From positions 124,001 through 188,000 of the forward strand of contig NZ_JACHJY010000010.1 in assembly GCF_014203895.1 (NCBI RefSeq): a DNA stretch of 64,000 nucleotides. Reading direction: 5' to 3'. Shown here piece after piece: positions 1 through 7,340 of this stretch. Each line of letters starts with the position of its first letter. The stretch's first letter is position 1. Below the pieces are notes generated by a model that was given only the letters and a program-made list of their open reading frames with translations, was not told the DNA's origin and did no database searches. This DNA comes from Streptomyces nymphaeiformis. Its GTDB lineage: Bacteria; Actinomycetota; Actinomycetes; Streptomycetales; Streptomycetaceae. The position numbers were made by a program, and so were the translations under genes.

Positions 1-37
1 AGGTTCGCTGGCGGTCTTCGCCCGCCGGCTCCTCGAG

Positions 38-727
38 TCAGGAGGCGGTCGCTGACCTGCCCTCCGAAGGCGCCTTCGACGGCGCCGGGGCCGCCGGGTG
101 GACGAGCCCCGGCAGGATCAACTCCCAGATGCGGCCGAGCCGTTCCTCGGCCGGATCGTGCAGGGCGCCGCTCTCCGTCGGCCAGGGCCCGTCGGACGGC
201 GCGCTCGGACGGCGCATCTCCAGCTCCACCCCGGTGATCACATAGCCGATCAGCGCCGCCACCGCCGTCGCGTCCACGCCCGGCCGCAGGGCGTTCTCCG
301 CCACCGCGTACCGCGCGAGCCGGCACACCTCGCGCCGCCAGGGGCACTCGTGCCCGGGGCCGGGGCCGGTCGGCTGCAGCTCGCGGGAGAGCCGTTCGCC
401 CGCCCGCGCGACGGGATCGGTCTCGAAGAGCCGGATCAGGGCGTGGGTGGTGATCACTAATTTGTCGATCGCGGTGCCGCCCACGCCCTCCGTGGACAGG
501 CAGGCCGACTCGACCGTGACCCGCGTGACCGCGCGGGCCCGGCAGCGCACCGCGGTCGCCAGCTCCGCCTTGGTCGCGAAGTGGAAGACGAGGGCGCCGG
601 TCGTCAGCCGGGCCTCGCCGGCGATCCTGGCGAGCGACGCCCGCTCGTAGCCCACCCTGTCGAACACCTGCGCGGCCGACGACAGGATCGACTGTCTCGT
701 CCGCTCCGCCCGCTGCTGAATCGCCAT
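38..727 (-). CDS. TetR-family regulator, gamma-butyrolactone-receptor-like
   Basis: A 229-residue TetR/AcrR regulator. The N-terminal helix-turn-helix spans about residues 30-56 (LARIAGEARLTTGALVFHF). The ligand domain carries an FETDPVARAGERLSREL stretch that resembles the VARAGVRLS segment of ScbR/ArpA-type gamma-butyrolactone receptors, and the WELILPGLV ending also fits that family. Receptors of this class repress antibiotic and signalling genes until a butyrolactone binds. The ATG at 727 has a GGGGGAGC ribosome site. No AfsA-type synthase or antibiotic cluster lies in the window, so it may be an orphan receptor or a pseudo-receptor. The C-terminal tail is Pro/Ala/Ser rich. Family placement is confident; ligand and targets are inference. 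Confidence 0.8.
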   Translation of the reverse strand: MAIQQRAERTRQSILSSAAQVFDRVGYERASLARIAGEARLTTGALVFHFATKAELATAVRCRARAVTRVTVESACLSTEGVGGTAIDKLVITTHALIRLFETDPVARAGERLSRELQPTGPGPGHECPWRREVCRLARYAVAENALRPGVDATAVAALIGYVITGVELEMRRPSAPSDGPWPTESGALHDPAEERLGRIWELILPGLVHPAAPAPSKAPSEGRSATAS

Positions 728-940
728 GAGCTCCCCCGTGGACTTGCGAGAAGGGCCGGAGGGTTGTGTTCCGGCCCGCGCCTGTGACCGTCTCGAAACT
801 ATCCGGCCGGGGGGCGGTGAAACGCGGTGTTCCGTCCGGGCGGCCGGAACTGGGGCTTGACACCCGTCTTCCTCCCAGGTCGCGGGCGCCCGCCCCGCAC
901 GGGCCGCCCGCGAACTGACCGGAACCGGAGGTATGACCTG

Positions 941-1855
941 TCAGGTGGATTCGGCCGTTCCGGCGGTCGCGGCGGCCCGCGCCCGGGAGCGGGATACGGC
1001 CACGCCCGCGAGGCACAGCGCACCCCCGGCGAGCGTCAGCAGACCCGGCAGCTCACCCAGGAACACCCAGGCGAGGACCACCACGAGGGCGGGCACGGCG
1101 TACGTCGTCGCGCCCATCCGGCCCGCGGTCGTACGGGCGAGGGCGTACGCCCAGGTCGTGAACGCGAGAGCGGTCGGGAACACCCCCAGGTAGACCATGT
1201 TCAGGGTCGCCGACAGCGGGGCCCGGCCCACCTCCTCGACCAGCTGCCCGGCGAACGGCAGGCAGGCCGCCGCGCCCACCAGACACCCGAAGGCCGTCAC
1301 CTGGAGCGCGCTGCCGTGCGCGAGCGCCGGCTTCTGGGCCACGACCCCGCCCGCGTACGCCATCGCCGCGAGCAGGCAGAGGGCCACCCCGAGCACGGAG
1401 GCGTGGCCGCCCGAGCCGCCGCCGGACATCGACAGGCCGACGGTCACCGCACCCGCGAAGGAGACCGCCATGCCGGCGAGCAGCCGGGGCGGCAGCGACT
1501 CCTTGAGGAACCGCGCGCCGAGCAGGGCGATCAGGATCGGGCCGATGTTCACGACCATCGCCGCCGTGCCCGCGTCGACCTCCTGCTCGCCCCAGTTCAG
1601 GACCACCATGTACACCCCGAACCAGAGCAGCCCCGAGGTCACGATCCCCGGCCAGGCGGCTCGCGGCGGCAGCCCTTCCCGTCGTGCGAGCAGCACGGCC
1701 CCGAGCACCAGCGACCCGGCGAGCAGCCGGCCGAGCGCGAGTGCGCCGGGGGAGTAGGCCGCCCCGGCGCTGCGGATCGAGACGAAGGCGGAGGCCCAGA
1801 GGACGACGGTGACACCGGCGGCGCCGAGCGCGAGCCGGGAGGATTGCTTCTGCAT
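941..1855 (-). CDS. DMT-superfamily transporter (EamA repeats)
   Basis: A 304-residue integral membrane protein with about ten hydrophobic segments arranged as two EamA halves, the layout of drug/metabolite exporters such as RhaT/YdcZ-like permeases. The second half begins near residue 150 (ASVLGVALCLLAAMAYAGGVV). The upstream in-frame start at 1891 is possible. The ATG at 1855 (MQKQSSRL) is preferred because a TACCGT hexamer lies six bases ahead of it, suggesting a leaderless transcript, and because it leaves a normal short N-terminus before the first membrane helix. The substrate cannot be told from sequence. It is followed by a short basic tail (SRSRARAAATAG) facing the cytoplasm. It runs in the same direction as the ArsR gene upstream. 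Confidence 0.85.
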   Translation of the reverse strand: MQKQSSRLALGAAGVTVVLWASAFVSIRSAGAAYSPGALALGRLLAGSLVLGAVLLARREGLPPRAAWPGIVTSGLLWFGVYMVVLNWGEQEVDAGTAAMVVNIGPILIALLGARFLKESLPPRLLAGMAVSFAGAVTVGLSMSGGGSGGHASVLGVALCLLAAMAYAGGVVAQKPALAHGSALQVTAFGCLVGAAACLPFAGQLVEEVGRAPLSATLNMVYLGVFPTALAFTTWAYALARTTAGRMGATTYAVPALVVVLAWVFLGELPGLLTLAGGALCLAGVAVSRSRARAAATAGTAEST

Positions 1856-1861
1856 CCCCCG

Positions 1862-1867
1862 ACGGTA
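1862..1867 (-). promoter_or_regulatory. -10 hexamer TACCGT, leaderless start of DMT gene
   Basis: On the minus strand TACCGT sits six bases before the ATG at 1855. A TANNNT hexamer at this distance places transcription at or next to the start codon. No clear -35 is visible. Confidence 0.5.
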
Positions 1868-1921
1868 GGCCGCGAACGGTTCGGCGCTCACCGCAATATC
1901 GGGCGGGGCGGTGCGGCCCGC

Positions 1922-2617
1922 TCAGCGCAGCGCCGCCGCCGGGACGCCGAGGACGTCCCGCAGGGTCGTCTCGCCCTTCGGGGTCACCTTCACCGCCCGC
2001 TCCGACCCGATCCGTACGCACCACCCCGCGTCGAGCGCGTGCCGGCACAGTGCGGCGCCCGCGAGTCCCGCGAGGTGCGGGCGGCGCTCGGTCCAGTCGA
2101 GGCAGCCGCGGGCGACGGGCCGCCGCCCCTTCCGTACGAGGGCGATGCCCTGCTCGTCGAACCAGGCCAGGCCCCGGTCCGTGAGCGCGAACCCGGTGTC
2201 CTGGCGCAGCAGCCCGCGGTCCGTCATGGCGTCGGTGATCGCGATGCCGAGCCGTCCGGCGAGGTGGTCGTAGCAGGTCCGGCCGCGTGCCATCGCCCGC
2301 CCGGCGCTCGCGGCCCGCAGCGAGCGCGGCGGCGCGGGCACCTCGGGCTCGGACCGGGCGGCCAGGTCCTCGACGAGGTGCGCGATGCCGGGGTCGGCGA
2401 GGCGTACGTACCGGTGCCGGCCCTGCCGTTCCTCCGCGAGCACCCCGCCCGTGACCAGTTTCCCGAGGTGCTCGCTGGCGGTGGACGGCGCCACCCCGGC
2501 GTGCCGGGCGAGCTCCCCGGCGGTCCAGGCCCGCCCGTCGAGCAGGGCGAGCAGGAACGCGGCGCGGCTCTCGTCCGCGAAGAGCGCCGCGAGTGCGGCG
2601 AGATCACTGGCTGCCAT
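1922..2617 (-). CDS. ArsR-family winged-helix regulator
   Basis: A 231-residue protein starting MAASDLAALAALFADESR. The first 90 residues form an ArsR-type winged helix (TAGELARHAGVAPSTASEHL recognition region, then a GRHRYVRLA wing). The remaining 140 residues are an extra C-terminal region seen in larger ArsR-like transcription factors and contain two cysteines (RTCYDHLAG and RGCLDW). There is no classical ELCVCDL metal site, so the signal may be something other than arsenite. An alternative start lies 18 bases upstream. The next gene upstream (TetR, 2636-3316) is on the same strand only 18 bases away, so the two regulators may be cotranscribed. Targets are unknown; the DMT exporter downstream is a natural candidate. 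Confidence 0.8.
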   Translation of the reverse strand: MAASDLAALAALFADESRAAFLLALLDGRAWTAGELARHAGVAPSTASEHLGKLVTGGVLAEERQGRHRYVRLADPGIAHLVEDLAARSEPEVPAPPRSLRAASAGRAMARGRTCYDHLAGRLGIAITDAMTDRGLLRQDTGFALTDRGLAWFDEQGIALVRKGRRPVARGCLDWTERRPHLAGLAGAALCRHALDAGWCVRIGSERAVKVTPKGETTLRDVLGVPAAALR

Positions 2618-2635
2618 GGGGCAAGCCTGCCGCAC

Positions 2636-3316
2636 TCACGCTTCGGCGGCGGCCGAAACGTGAGGGGTCCGGGGGTGGGCCGGGAGTGCCTCGTACTGGA
2701 GGCGCAGGCCGTCGAGCAGTGCCCGCAGGCCCGTCTCGAAGGCGCCCTCGTCGACCTTCTGGCGGTGTTCCGCGAGGAGGTGGGCCTGGCCGAGGTGCGG
2801 GTAGTCGGCCGGGTCGTAGGCCGTCTCGTCGTCGACGAAGCCGCGGGCGAAGGAGCCGAGGGCGGAGCCGGTGATGAAGTACCGCATCAGCGCGCCGATG
2901 GAGGTGGCCTGGGCGGGGGGCCAGCCCGCGCGGACCATCCCGCCGAAGACCGCGTCGGCGACCTTGAGGCCCGCCGGGCGGCGGCCGGGGCCCTGGGCGA
3001 GGACCGGGACGATGTGCGGGTGGTCGGCGAGGGCGGCGCGGTAGGAGACGGCCCAGTCGTGGAGCGCCGTCCGCCAGTCCCGGGCGTCGCCCTCCGTGAA
3101 CATCGACAGGTCGATCTTCGCGCTCACGGCGTCCGCGACCGCGTCGAGGATCTCGTCCTTGGTGCGGAAGTGGTTGTAGAGCGAGGGCCCGCTCACCCCG
3201 AGCTCGGCGGCGAGGCGCCGGGTGGAGAGCGCCGCGAGGCCCTCCGCGTCCACGAGCGCGCCCGCCGTCTCGACGATGCGTTCTCGGCTGAGCAGGGGCT
3301 TGCGCGGTCGGGCCAT
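2636..3316 (-). CDS. TetR-family regulator of the adjacent acyl-CoA dehydrogenase
   Basis: A 226-residue TetR regulator starting MARPRKPLLSRERIVETAG. The helix-turn-helix is STRRLAAELGVSGPSLYNHF (residues ~30-50), followed by a TetR_C ligand domain with an LMRYFITGSALGSFARGF helix. The start at 3316 is chosen over 3343 because a good -10 (TACTAT) is seven bases upstream. It is divergent from the acyl-CoA dehydrogenase gene at 3387, with a palindromic candidate operator between them. The likely role is repression of that dehydrogenase and of itself until an acyl-CoA or related ligand binds. Function in the cell is inferred from context only. Confidence 0.82.
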   Translation of the reverse strand: MARPRKPLLSRERIVETAGALVDAEGLAALSTRRLAAELGVSGPSLYNHFRTKDEILDAVADAVSAKIDLSMFTEGDARDWRTALHDWAVSYRAALADHPHIVPVLAQGPGRRPAGLKVADAVFGGMVRAGWPPAQATSIGALMRYFITGSALGSFARGFVDDETAYDPADYPHLGQAHLLAEHRQKVDEGAFETGLRALLDGLRLQYEALPAHPRTPHVSAAAEA

Positions 3317-3323
3317 GGCGCAC

Positions 3324-3329
3324 ATAGTA
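3324..3329 (-). promoter_or_regulatory. -10 hexamer TACTAT, leaderless start of TetR gene
   Basis: The minus-strand TACTAT is seven bases from the ATG at 3316. This is the best -10 match in the window and argues against the longer start at 3343. Confidence 0.55.
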
Positions 3330-3345
3330 GGCCCGCACAACAAAA

Positions 3346-3360
3346 ACTAGCAGTGGTAAT
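3346..3360. promoter_or_regulatory. candidate TetR operator
   Basis: ACTAGCAGTGGTAAT is an imperfect 15-bp palindrome (pattern AnTAnCAnTGnTAnT) in the 70-bp gap between the divergent TetR (start 3316) and acyl-CoA dehydrogenase (start 3387) genes. This is where a shared repressor would bind. Prediction from sequence symmetry only. Confidence 0.45.
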
Positions 3361-3386
3361 TAAATGGTCGAGTGGGGTGGCACCGC

Positions 3387-4538
3387 ATGAATCTGGAACT
3401 GAGCGAGGAGCAGGAGGCCGTACGGCGGCTCGCCGAGGACTTCGTCGCGCGCGAGGTCGCCCCGCACGCTGCCGCGTGGGACCGTGCCGAGGAGGTGGAC
3501 CGGGGCATCGTGAAGAAGCTCGGCGCCGTCGGCTTCCTCGGACTCGCGATCCCCGAGGAGTACGGCGGCTCGGGCGGCGACCACCTCGCGTACTGCCTCG
3601 TCACCGAGGAGCTGGGCCGCGGCGACTCCTCCGTGCGCGGCATCGTCTCCGTCTCCCTCGGCCTGGTCGCCAAGACCATCGCCTCCTGGGGCAGCGAGGC
3701 GCAGAAGCGCGAGTGGCTGCCCCGGCTCGCGGCCGGCGAGGCGCTCGGCTGCTTCGGCCTCACCGAGCCCGGCACCGGCTCCGACGCCGGGAACCTGGCC
3801 ACCCGCGCCGTCCGCGACGGAGACGCGTACGTCGTCAACGGCAGCAAGATGTTCATCACCAACGGCACCTGGGCCGACGTCGTCCTGCTCTTCGCCCGGA
3901 CGAACGACACCCCCGGCCACAAGGGCGTCTCCGCCTTCCTCGTCCCCGCCGACACCCCCGGCCTCACCCGCCGCCCCGTCCACGGCAAGCTCGGCCTGCG
4001 CGGCCAGGCCACCGCCGAACTGGTCCTGGAGGACGTCCGCGTCCCCGCGGACGCCCTGCTCGGCCCCGAGGGCAAGGGCTTCGCCGTCGCCATGTCCGCC
4101 CTCGCCAAGGGCCGCATGTCGGTCGCCGCCGGCTGCGTCGGCATCGCCCAGGCCGCCCTCGACGCGGCCCTGCGGTACGCGGGGGAGCGCGAGCAGTTCG
4201 GGCAGTCCATCGCCTCCTACCAGCTGGTCCAGGAGCTCCTCAGCGACATCGCCGTCGACGTGGACGCCGCCCGGCTGCTGACCTGGCGGGTCGCCGACCT
4301 GATCGACCGCGGCCAGGACTTCGCCACCGCCGCCTCCAAGGCCAAGCTGTACGCCTCCGAGGCCGCCGTCCGCGCTGCGAACAACGCCCTCCAGGTCTTC
4401 GGCGGCTACGGCTACATCGACGAGTACCCGGTCGGGAAGCTGGTGCGCGACGCCCGCGTCATGACCCTGTACGAGGGCACCAGCCAGATCCAGAAGCTCA
4501 TCATCGGCCGGGCGCTGACGGGGGTCTCGGCCTTCTGA
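3387..4538 (+). CDS. acyl-CoA dehydrogenase
   Basis: A 383-residue cytoplasmic flavoenzyme of the acyl-CoA dehydrogenase family. It catalyses alpha,beta-dehydrogenation of acyl-CoA thioesters, passing electrons to ETF. The N-terminal helical domain is followed by the FAD/substrate segment CFGLTEPGTGSDAGNLATRA and the beta-domain signature GKLGLRGQATAELVLEDVRVP. The catalytic glutamate is in LYEGTSQIQ (E363), the position used by short- and medium-chain dehydrogenases. The ATG at 3387 gives the standard N-terminus MNLELSEEQEAVRRLAEDF; a longer start at 3372 adds five atypical residues. It is divergent from a TetR gene and ends at a strong hairpin. The exact acyl chain is unknown. Confidence 0.9.
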   Translation: MNLELSEEQEAVRRLAEDFVAREVAPHAAAWDRAEEVDRGIVKKLGAVGFLGLAIPEEYGGSGGDHLAYCLVTEELGRGDSSVRGIVSVSLGLVAKTIASWGSEAQKREWLPRLAAGEALGCFGLTEPGTGSDAGNLATRAVRDGDAYVVNGSKMFITNGTWADVVLLFARTNDTPGHKGVSAFLVPADTPGLTRRPVHGKLGLRGQATAELVLEDVRVPADALLGPEGKGFAVAMSALAKGRMSVAAGCVGIAQAALDAALRYAGEREQFGQSIASYQLVQELLSDIAVDVDAARLLTWRVADLIDRGQDFATAASKAKLYASEAAVRAANNALQVFGGYGYIDEYPVGKLVRDARVMTLYEGTSQIQKLIIGRALTGVSAF

Positions 4539-4556
4539 GTACCCCGCTGAGTACGC

Positions 4557-4586
4557 GGACGGATGTGGCGCCCGCCACATCCGTCC
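4557..4586 (+). terminator. hairpin after acyl-CoA dehydrogenase
   Basis: GGACGGATGTGGC and GCCACATCCGTCC form a perfect 13-bp stem with a GCCC loop, without a U-run. It stops only 13 bases before the next ATG (4600), so it may also sit in that gene's leader. Confidence 0.65.
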
Positions 4587-4599
4587 GATCCTTGGCGGC

Positions 4600-4887
4600 A
4601 TGAGCGACACACCGGTCAAGCAGCAGAACACCGCCGCGTACTACATGCAGGCCGTCATCTCCTTCGGGATCGCGATCGCGGCCGTGGGCATCGGCATCTT
4701 CCAGCTCGACGCCAGCGCCTGGGTCCGGGCCTTCCTGGCGATCTCGGTCCTCTATCTCACGACCTCGGCCTTCACCCTCGCCAAGGTCGTCCGCGACCGC
4801 CAGGAGGCCGGCCAGATCGTCAGCCGGGTCGACCAGGCCCGCCTGGAGAAGCTCCTCGCCGAGCACGACCCCTTCCAGAAGCTCTAA
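4600..4887 (+). CDS. YiaA/YiaB two-helix membrane protein
   Basis: A 95-residue protein with two predicted membrane helices (about 14-36, ISFGIAIAAVGIGIFQL, and 41-63, AFLAISVLYLTTSAFTLAKVV) and a charged C-terminal tail. This matches the YiaAB two-helix family, whose function is not established. The TAA stop codon is part of a 14-bp palindrome (4885-4898) that recurs upstream of the maoC-like gene, so the 3' end doubles as the promoter region of the following TetR gene. The start ATG lies 13 bases after a perfect hairpin, and no strong ribosome site is visible (GGCGG at most). Confidence 0.75.
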   Translation: MSDTPVKQQNTAAYYMQAVISFGIAIAAVGIGIFQLDASAWVRAFLAISVLYLTTSAFTLAKVVRDRQEAGQIVSRVDQARLEKLLAEHDPFQKL

Positions 4888-4898
4888 GCGCTTGCTCA
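4885..4898. promoter_or_regulatory. candidate operator TAAGCGCTTGCTCA (copy 1)
   Basis: An imperfect palindrome (TnAGC-n4-GCTnA) identical over 14 bp to a second copy at 6067-6080. It lies 49 bp ahead of the TetR start at 4948 and includes the stop codon of the upstream gene. It is probably bound by that TetR protein, giving autoregulation. Confidence 0.6.
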
Positions 4899-4947
4899 CC
4901 CTCGTTGTATGGTGTTCGTCCTGACGGGGACCGAGAGGGAGTGTGGG

Positions 4948-5574
4948 ATGAGCGCGGCGGAGGAGACGCCCGGGACCGAGGACATGCCCTGGGGCGAGGT
5001 CACGCCCGAGGCGGCCCGGCGGCTGCTCGTGGCCGCCGTCGAGGCGTTCGCCGAGCGCGGCTACCACGCCACCACCACCCGGGACATCGCCGGCCGCGCC
5101 GGGATGAGCCCCGCCGCGCTCTACATCCACTACAAGACCAAGGAAGAGCTGCTCCACCGGATCAGCCGCATCGGCCACGACCGGGCCCTGGAGATCCTCA
5201 AGGCCGCGGCCGACCGCGAGGGCACCGCCGCTGAGCGGCTCGCCGACGCCGTGCGCTCCTTCGTCCGCTGGCACGCCGAGCGCCACACGACCGCGCGCGT
5301 CGTCCAGTACGAGCTCGACGCGCTCGGCCCCGAGCACCGCGCCGAGATCGTGCAGCTGCGCCGCGAGTCCGACGCGACCGTGCGCCGGATCCTCGAAGAG
5401 GGCGCGGCGGCGGGCGAGTTCGACGTGCTCGACGTGTCCGGCACCGCGGTCGCCGTGCTCTCCCTCTGCATCGACGTCTCGCGCTGGTTCAACACCCAGG
5501 GCCGCCGCACCGCCGACGAGGTCGGCGTGCTCTACGCCGGCCTCGTCCTCCGCATGGTCGGCGTTCAGAAGTAG
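4948..5574 (+). CDS. TetR-family regulator controlling a MaoC-type hydratase
   Basis: A 208-residue TetR protein. The helix-turn-helix is TTRDIAGRAGMSPAALYIHY (about residues 38-57), followed by a ligand domain with the helix RLADAVRSFVRWHAERHTTARV. This arrangement is common in TetR regulators of fatty-acid and CoA-thioester catabolism. The start at 4948 (MSAAEETPG) has a GAGAGGGAG ribosome site; an upstream start at 4909 would read through the likely promoter. It converges with the hydratase gene, overlapping it by 10 bp at the 3' ends. The same 14-bp palindrome stands before both genes. The inferred role is repressor of itself and of the hydratase. Confidence 0.85.
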   Translation: MSAAEETPGTEDMPWGEVTPEAARRLLVAAVEAFAERGYHATTTRDIAGRAGMSPAALYIHYKTKEELLHRISRIGHDRALEILKAAADREGTAAERLADAVRSFVRWHAERHTTARVVQYELDALGPEHRAEIVQLRRESDATVRRILEEGAAAGEFDVLDVSGTAVAVLSLCIDVSRWFNTQGRRTADEVGVLYAGLVLRMVGVQK

Positions 5575-6026
5575 TAGCGCGAGACCGACTCGGCCACGCA
5601 GACCGGCTTCTCGGAGCCCTCGCGCTCCACGGTCACCGCGGCAGTCACCTGCACGCCGCCGCCCGCCTCCTCGACCTTCGTCAGGACGGCGGTGGCGCGC
5701 AACCGCGAACCGACCGGGACCGGGGCGGGGAAACGCACCTTCTCCGTCCCGTAGTTGAGGCCCATCTTCATGCCCTCCACCCGCAGCACCTGCGGGACGA
5801 ACAACGGCAGCAGCGACAGCGTCAGATAGCCGTGCGCGATCGTCGAACCGAACGGGCCCGTGGCGGCGCGCTCCGGGTCCACGTGGATCCACTGGTGGTC
5901 CCCGGTCGCCTCGGCGAAGAGGTCGATCCGCTTCTGGTCGATCTCCAGCCAGTCGCTGTGCCCCAGCTGCTCGCCCACCCCCGCGCGCAGCTCCTCGGCG
6001 GAGGTGAAGATCCTCGGCTCGGCCAT
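5565..6026 (-). CDS. MaoC-like (R)-specific enoyl-CoA hydratase
   Basis: A 153-residue single hot-dog protein of the MaoC dehydratase family. The hydratase-2 motif is complete: FAEATGDHQWIHVDPERA (Asp43 and His48 as the catalytic pair), then FGSTIAHGYLTLSL. It would add water to trans-2-enoyl-CoA, the step after an acyl-CoA dehydrogenase. The start at 6026 (MAEPRIF) has a GAGAAGGGACGAGGA ribosome region; the longer start at 6053 would run into the operator. Two palindromes stand just upstream (6052-6080). It is probably linked functionally to the nearby acyl-CoA dehydrogenases, but no complete beta-oxidation operon is present. Confidence 0.88.
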   Translation of the reverse strand: MAEPRIFTSAEELRAGVGEQLGHSDWLEIDQKRIDLFAEATGDHQWIHVDPERAATGPFGSTIAHGYLTLSLLPLFVPQVLRVEGMKMGLNYGTEKVRFPAPVPVGSRLRATAVLTKVEEAGGGVQVTAAVTVEREGSEKPVCVAESVSRYYF

Positions 6027-6051
6027 GTGTCCTCGTCCCTTCTCGTACGAC

Positions 6052-6065
6052 ATACCGGTCGGTAT
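6052..6065. promoter_or_regulatory. candidate TetR operator ATACCGGTCGGTAT
   Basis: A near-perfect 14-bp palindrome (reverse strand ATACCGACCGGTAT) just upstream of the maoC-like gene. It shares ATACCGACYGGT with sites at 11410 and 15249, which flank the TetR/acyl-CoA dehydrogenase locus. This suggests the hydratase is under two regulators. Confidence 0.6.
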
Positions 6066-6066
6066 C

Positions 6067-6080
6067 TAAGCGCTTGCTCA
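6067..6080. promoter_or_regulatory. candidate operator TAAGCGCTTGCTCA (copy 2)
   Basis: Identical to the palindrome at 4885-4898 that precedes the TetR gene. It adjoins the ATACCGGTCGGTAT palindrome with one base between them, forming a compound control region for the maoC-like gene. Confidence 0.6.
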
Positions 6081-6129
6081 GCATGTGGGGTCGGCGGGCC
6101 GCTGTCAACGGCCGCCGCCGGCGCACCAG

Positions 6130-6135
6130 TAGGGT
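6130..6135 (+). promoter_or_regulatory. -10 hexamer TAGGGT, leaderless start of soxR
   Basis: TAGGGT lies seven bases before the GTG at 6143. This supports a leaderless transcript and the short SoxR N-terminus. Confidence 0.5.
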
Positions 6136-6142
6136 TCTGCGG

Positions 6143-6613
6143 GTGCCGCAGATTCCAGAGAAGATCCACGAACTCACCGTCGGCCAGCTCTCCGCCCGCA
6201 GCGGGGCCGCCGTCTCCGCCCTGCACTTCTACGAGACGAAGGGGCTCATCACCAGCCGCCGCACCAGCGGGAACCAGCGCCGCTACGGCCGCGACACGCT
6301 CCGCCGCGTCGCCTTCGTCCGGGCCGCGCAGCGGGTCGGCATCCCCCTCGCCACCATCCGGGAGGCACTGGCCCAGCTCCCTGAGGAACGCACGCCCACG
6401 AACGAGGACTGGGCGCGGCTGTCGGGGGCGTGGCGCACCGAACTCGACGAGCGCATCAAGCAGCTCGGGCGGCTCCGCGACCATCTGACGGACTGCATCG
6501 GCTGCGGGTGCCTCTCCCTGGAGACCTGCGTCCTGTCCAACCCCGACGACCGCTTCGGCGAGCAGATGGCGGGCTCCCGCCTCCTCCCGGTCCGCCGCCC
6601 GCCGGCGGACTGA
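6143..6613 (+). CDS. soxR: redox-sensing regulator SoxR
   Basis: A 156-residue MerR-family regulator. The winged helix is LTVGQLSARSGAAVSALHFY (11-30), followed by a dimerisation coil. The [2Fe-2S]-binding motif CIGCGCLSLETC is intact (C118, C121, C123, C129; CX2CXCX5C), diagnostic of SoxR. In streptomycetes SoxR responds to redox-active metabolites such as actinorhodin-like quinones rather than to superoxide in general. The GTG at 6143 is chosen over upstream starts because the protein then begins MPQIPEKIHELTVGQ, as in typical SoxR proteins, and because of the TAGGGT hexamer upstream. I found no CCTCAAG/CTTGAGG SoxR box near a gene in this window, so its targets must lie elsewhere. Confidence 0.95.
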   Translation: MPQIPEKIHELTVGQLSARSGAAVSALHFYETKGLITSRRTSGNQRRYGRDTLRRVAFVRAAQRVGIPLATIREALAQLPEERTPTNEDWARLSGAWRTELDERIKQLGRLRDHLTDCIGCGCLSLETCVLSNPDDRFGEQMAGSRLLPVRRPPAD

Positions 6614-6671
6614 CCGGCGCCCGCGCGGGCCCCGGCCGCAACGGGCGGCGGGGCGCGGTCCGCGAGCCGGG

Positions 6672-7250
6672 TTACGCCGCCGGGGCCAGGGGGCGGCGGG
6701 CCCGGGTCAGTGCCCCCGTCGTCAGGACCGCCCGGGGGACACCCACCCCGCAGTCGCCGCACGCCGGGCCGAGCCCCGCCCATTCGATCCGCGGCCCCCC
6801 GCACACCGGGCACTCCTCGCCCGGCCCCCGCTCAAGCGCGGTGATCAGCCGCCGCAGCACCTCCGGCAGCGGGTCCGAGGGGTGGACCGCCGGGTCCCCG
6901 CAGCGGACCACGCCGTTGCCGCCCCAGACGCGCCGGTGCCAGTCGTCGAGCGCGCCGAGCCCGCGCAGCCCCTCGTGCTTCTCGCGCCGCCGCCGCGCGG
7001 CGAACCGCTCCTCGTACGCGAGCCACACCGCCCGCGCCTCCTCCAGCTCGTCGAGCGCGGCCACGAGCCGCTGCGGGTCGAGCTCCCGGTCCTCGGGACC
7101 GAATCTGTGTCTGCGGCACAGATGGTCCCAGGTCGCGCGGTGCCCGTAGGGCGCGAACCTCTCCAGGCACTTGCGCAGTGAGTACCTGCGCAGTGCCGTG
7201 TCGCACCCCGGATCGCGCACCTGTCTCGCGAGACTCCGGAAACCGGCCAT
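6672..7250 (-). CDS. conserved protein of unknown function with zinc ribbon
   Basis: A 192-residue protein I cannot assign to a named family. The N-terminal two thirds are basic and helix-rich (RRYSLRKCLERFAPYGHRATWDHLCRRHRF; AARRRREKHEGLRGLGALDDWHRR). The C-terminal part has a four-cysteine zinc ribbon, CPVCGG...CGDCG, around residues 148-169. The pairing of a basic domain with a zinc ribbon suggests nucleic-acid or protein binding. The ATG at 7250 has a GGAGGTGGC ribosome site. It converges with soxR, and its upstream neighbour, the lipase-like gene, is oriented the same way. Confidence 0.6.
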   Translation of the reverse strand: MAGFRSLARQVRDPGCDTALRRYSLRKCLERFAPYGHRATWDHLCRRHRFGPEDRELDPQRLVAALDELEEARAVWLAYEERFAARRRREKHEGLRGLGALDDWHRRVWGGNGVVRCGDPAVHPSDPLPEVLRRLITALERGPGEECPVCGGPRIEWAGLGPACGDCGVGVPRAVLTTGALTRARRPLAPAA

Positions 7251-7340
7251 CCCTCGCCACCTCCGCCGCTGGTCCTTCCGCGCTATCAGAGGGACGAACG
7301 GGAGCCCCGCCGTGTTCCATCGAAATTCCGATGGCAGCCA

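Noticed and set aside
857..862. TTGACA -35-like hexamer on the plus strand
   Set aside because: No -10 at 16-19 bp and no plus-strand gene downstream.
827..4603. Open frame of 1258 codons on the plus strand across the DMT, ArsR and TetR genes
   Set aside because: Arg/Gly/Pro-rich translation without any domain; it is the GC-bias shadow of the minus-strand genes 941-3316 and of the out-of-frame dehydrogenase.
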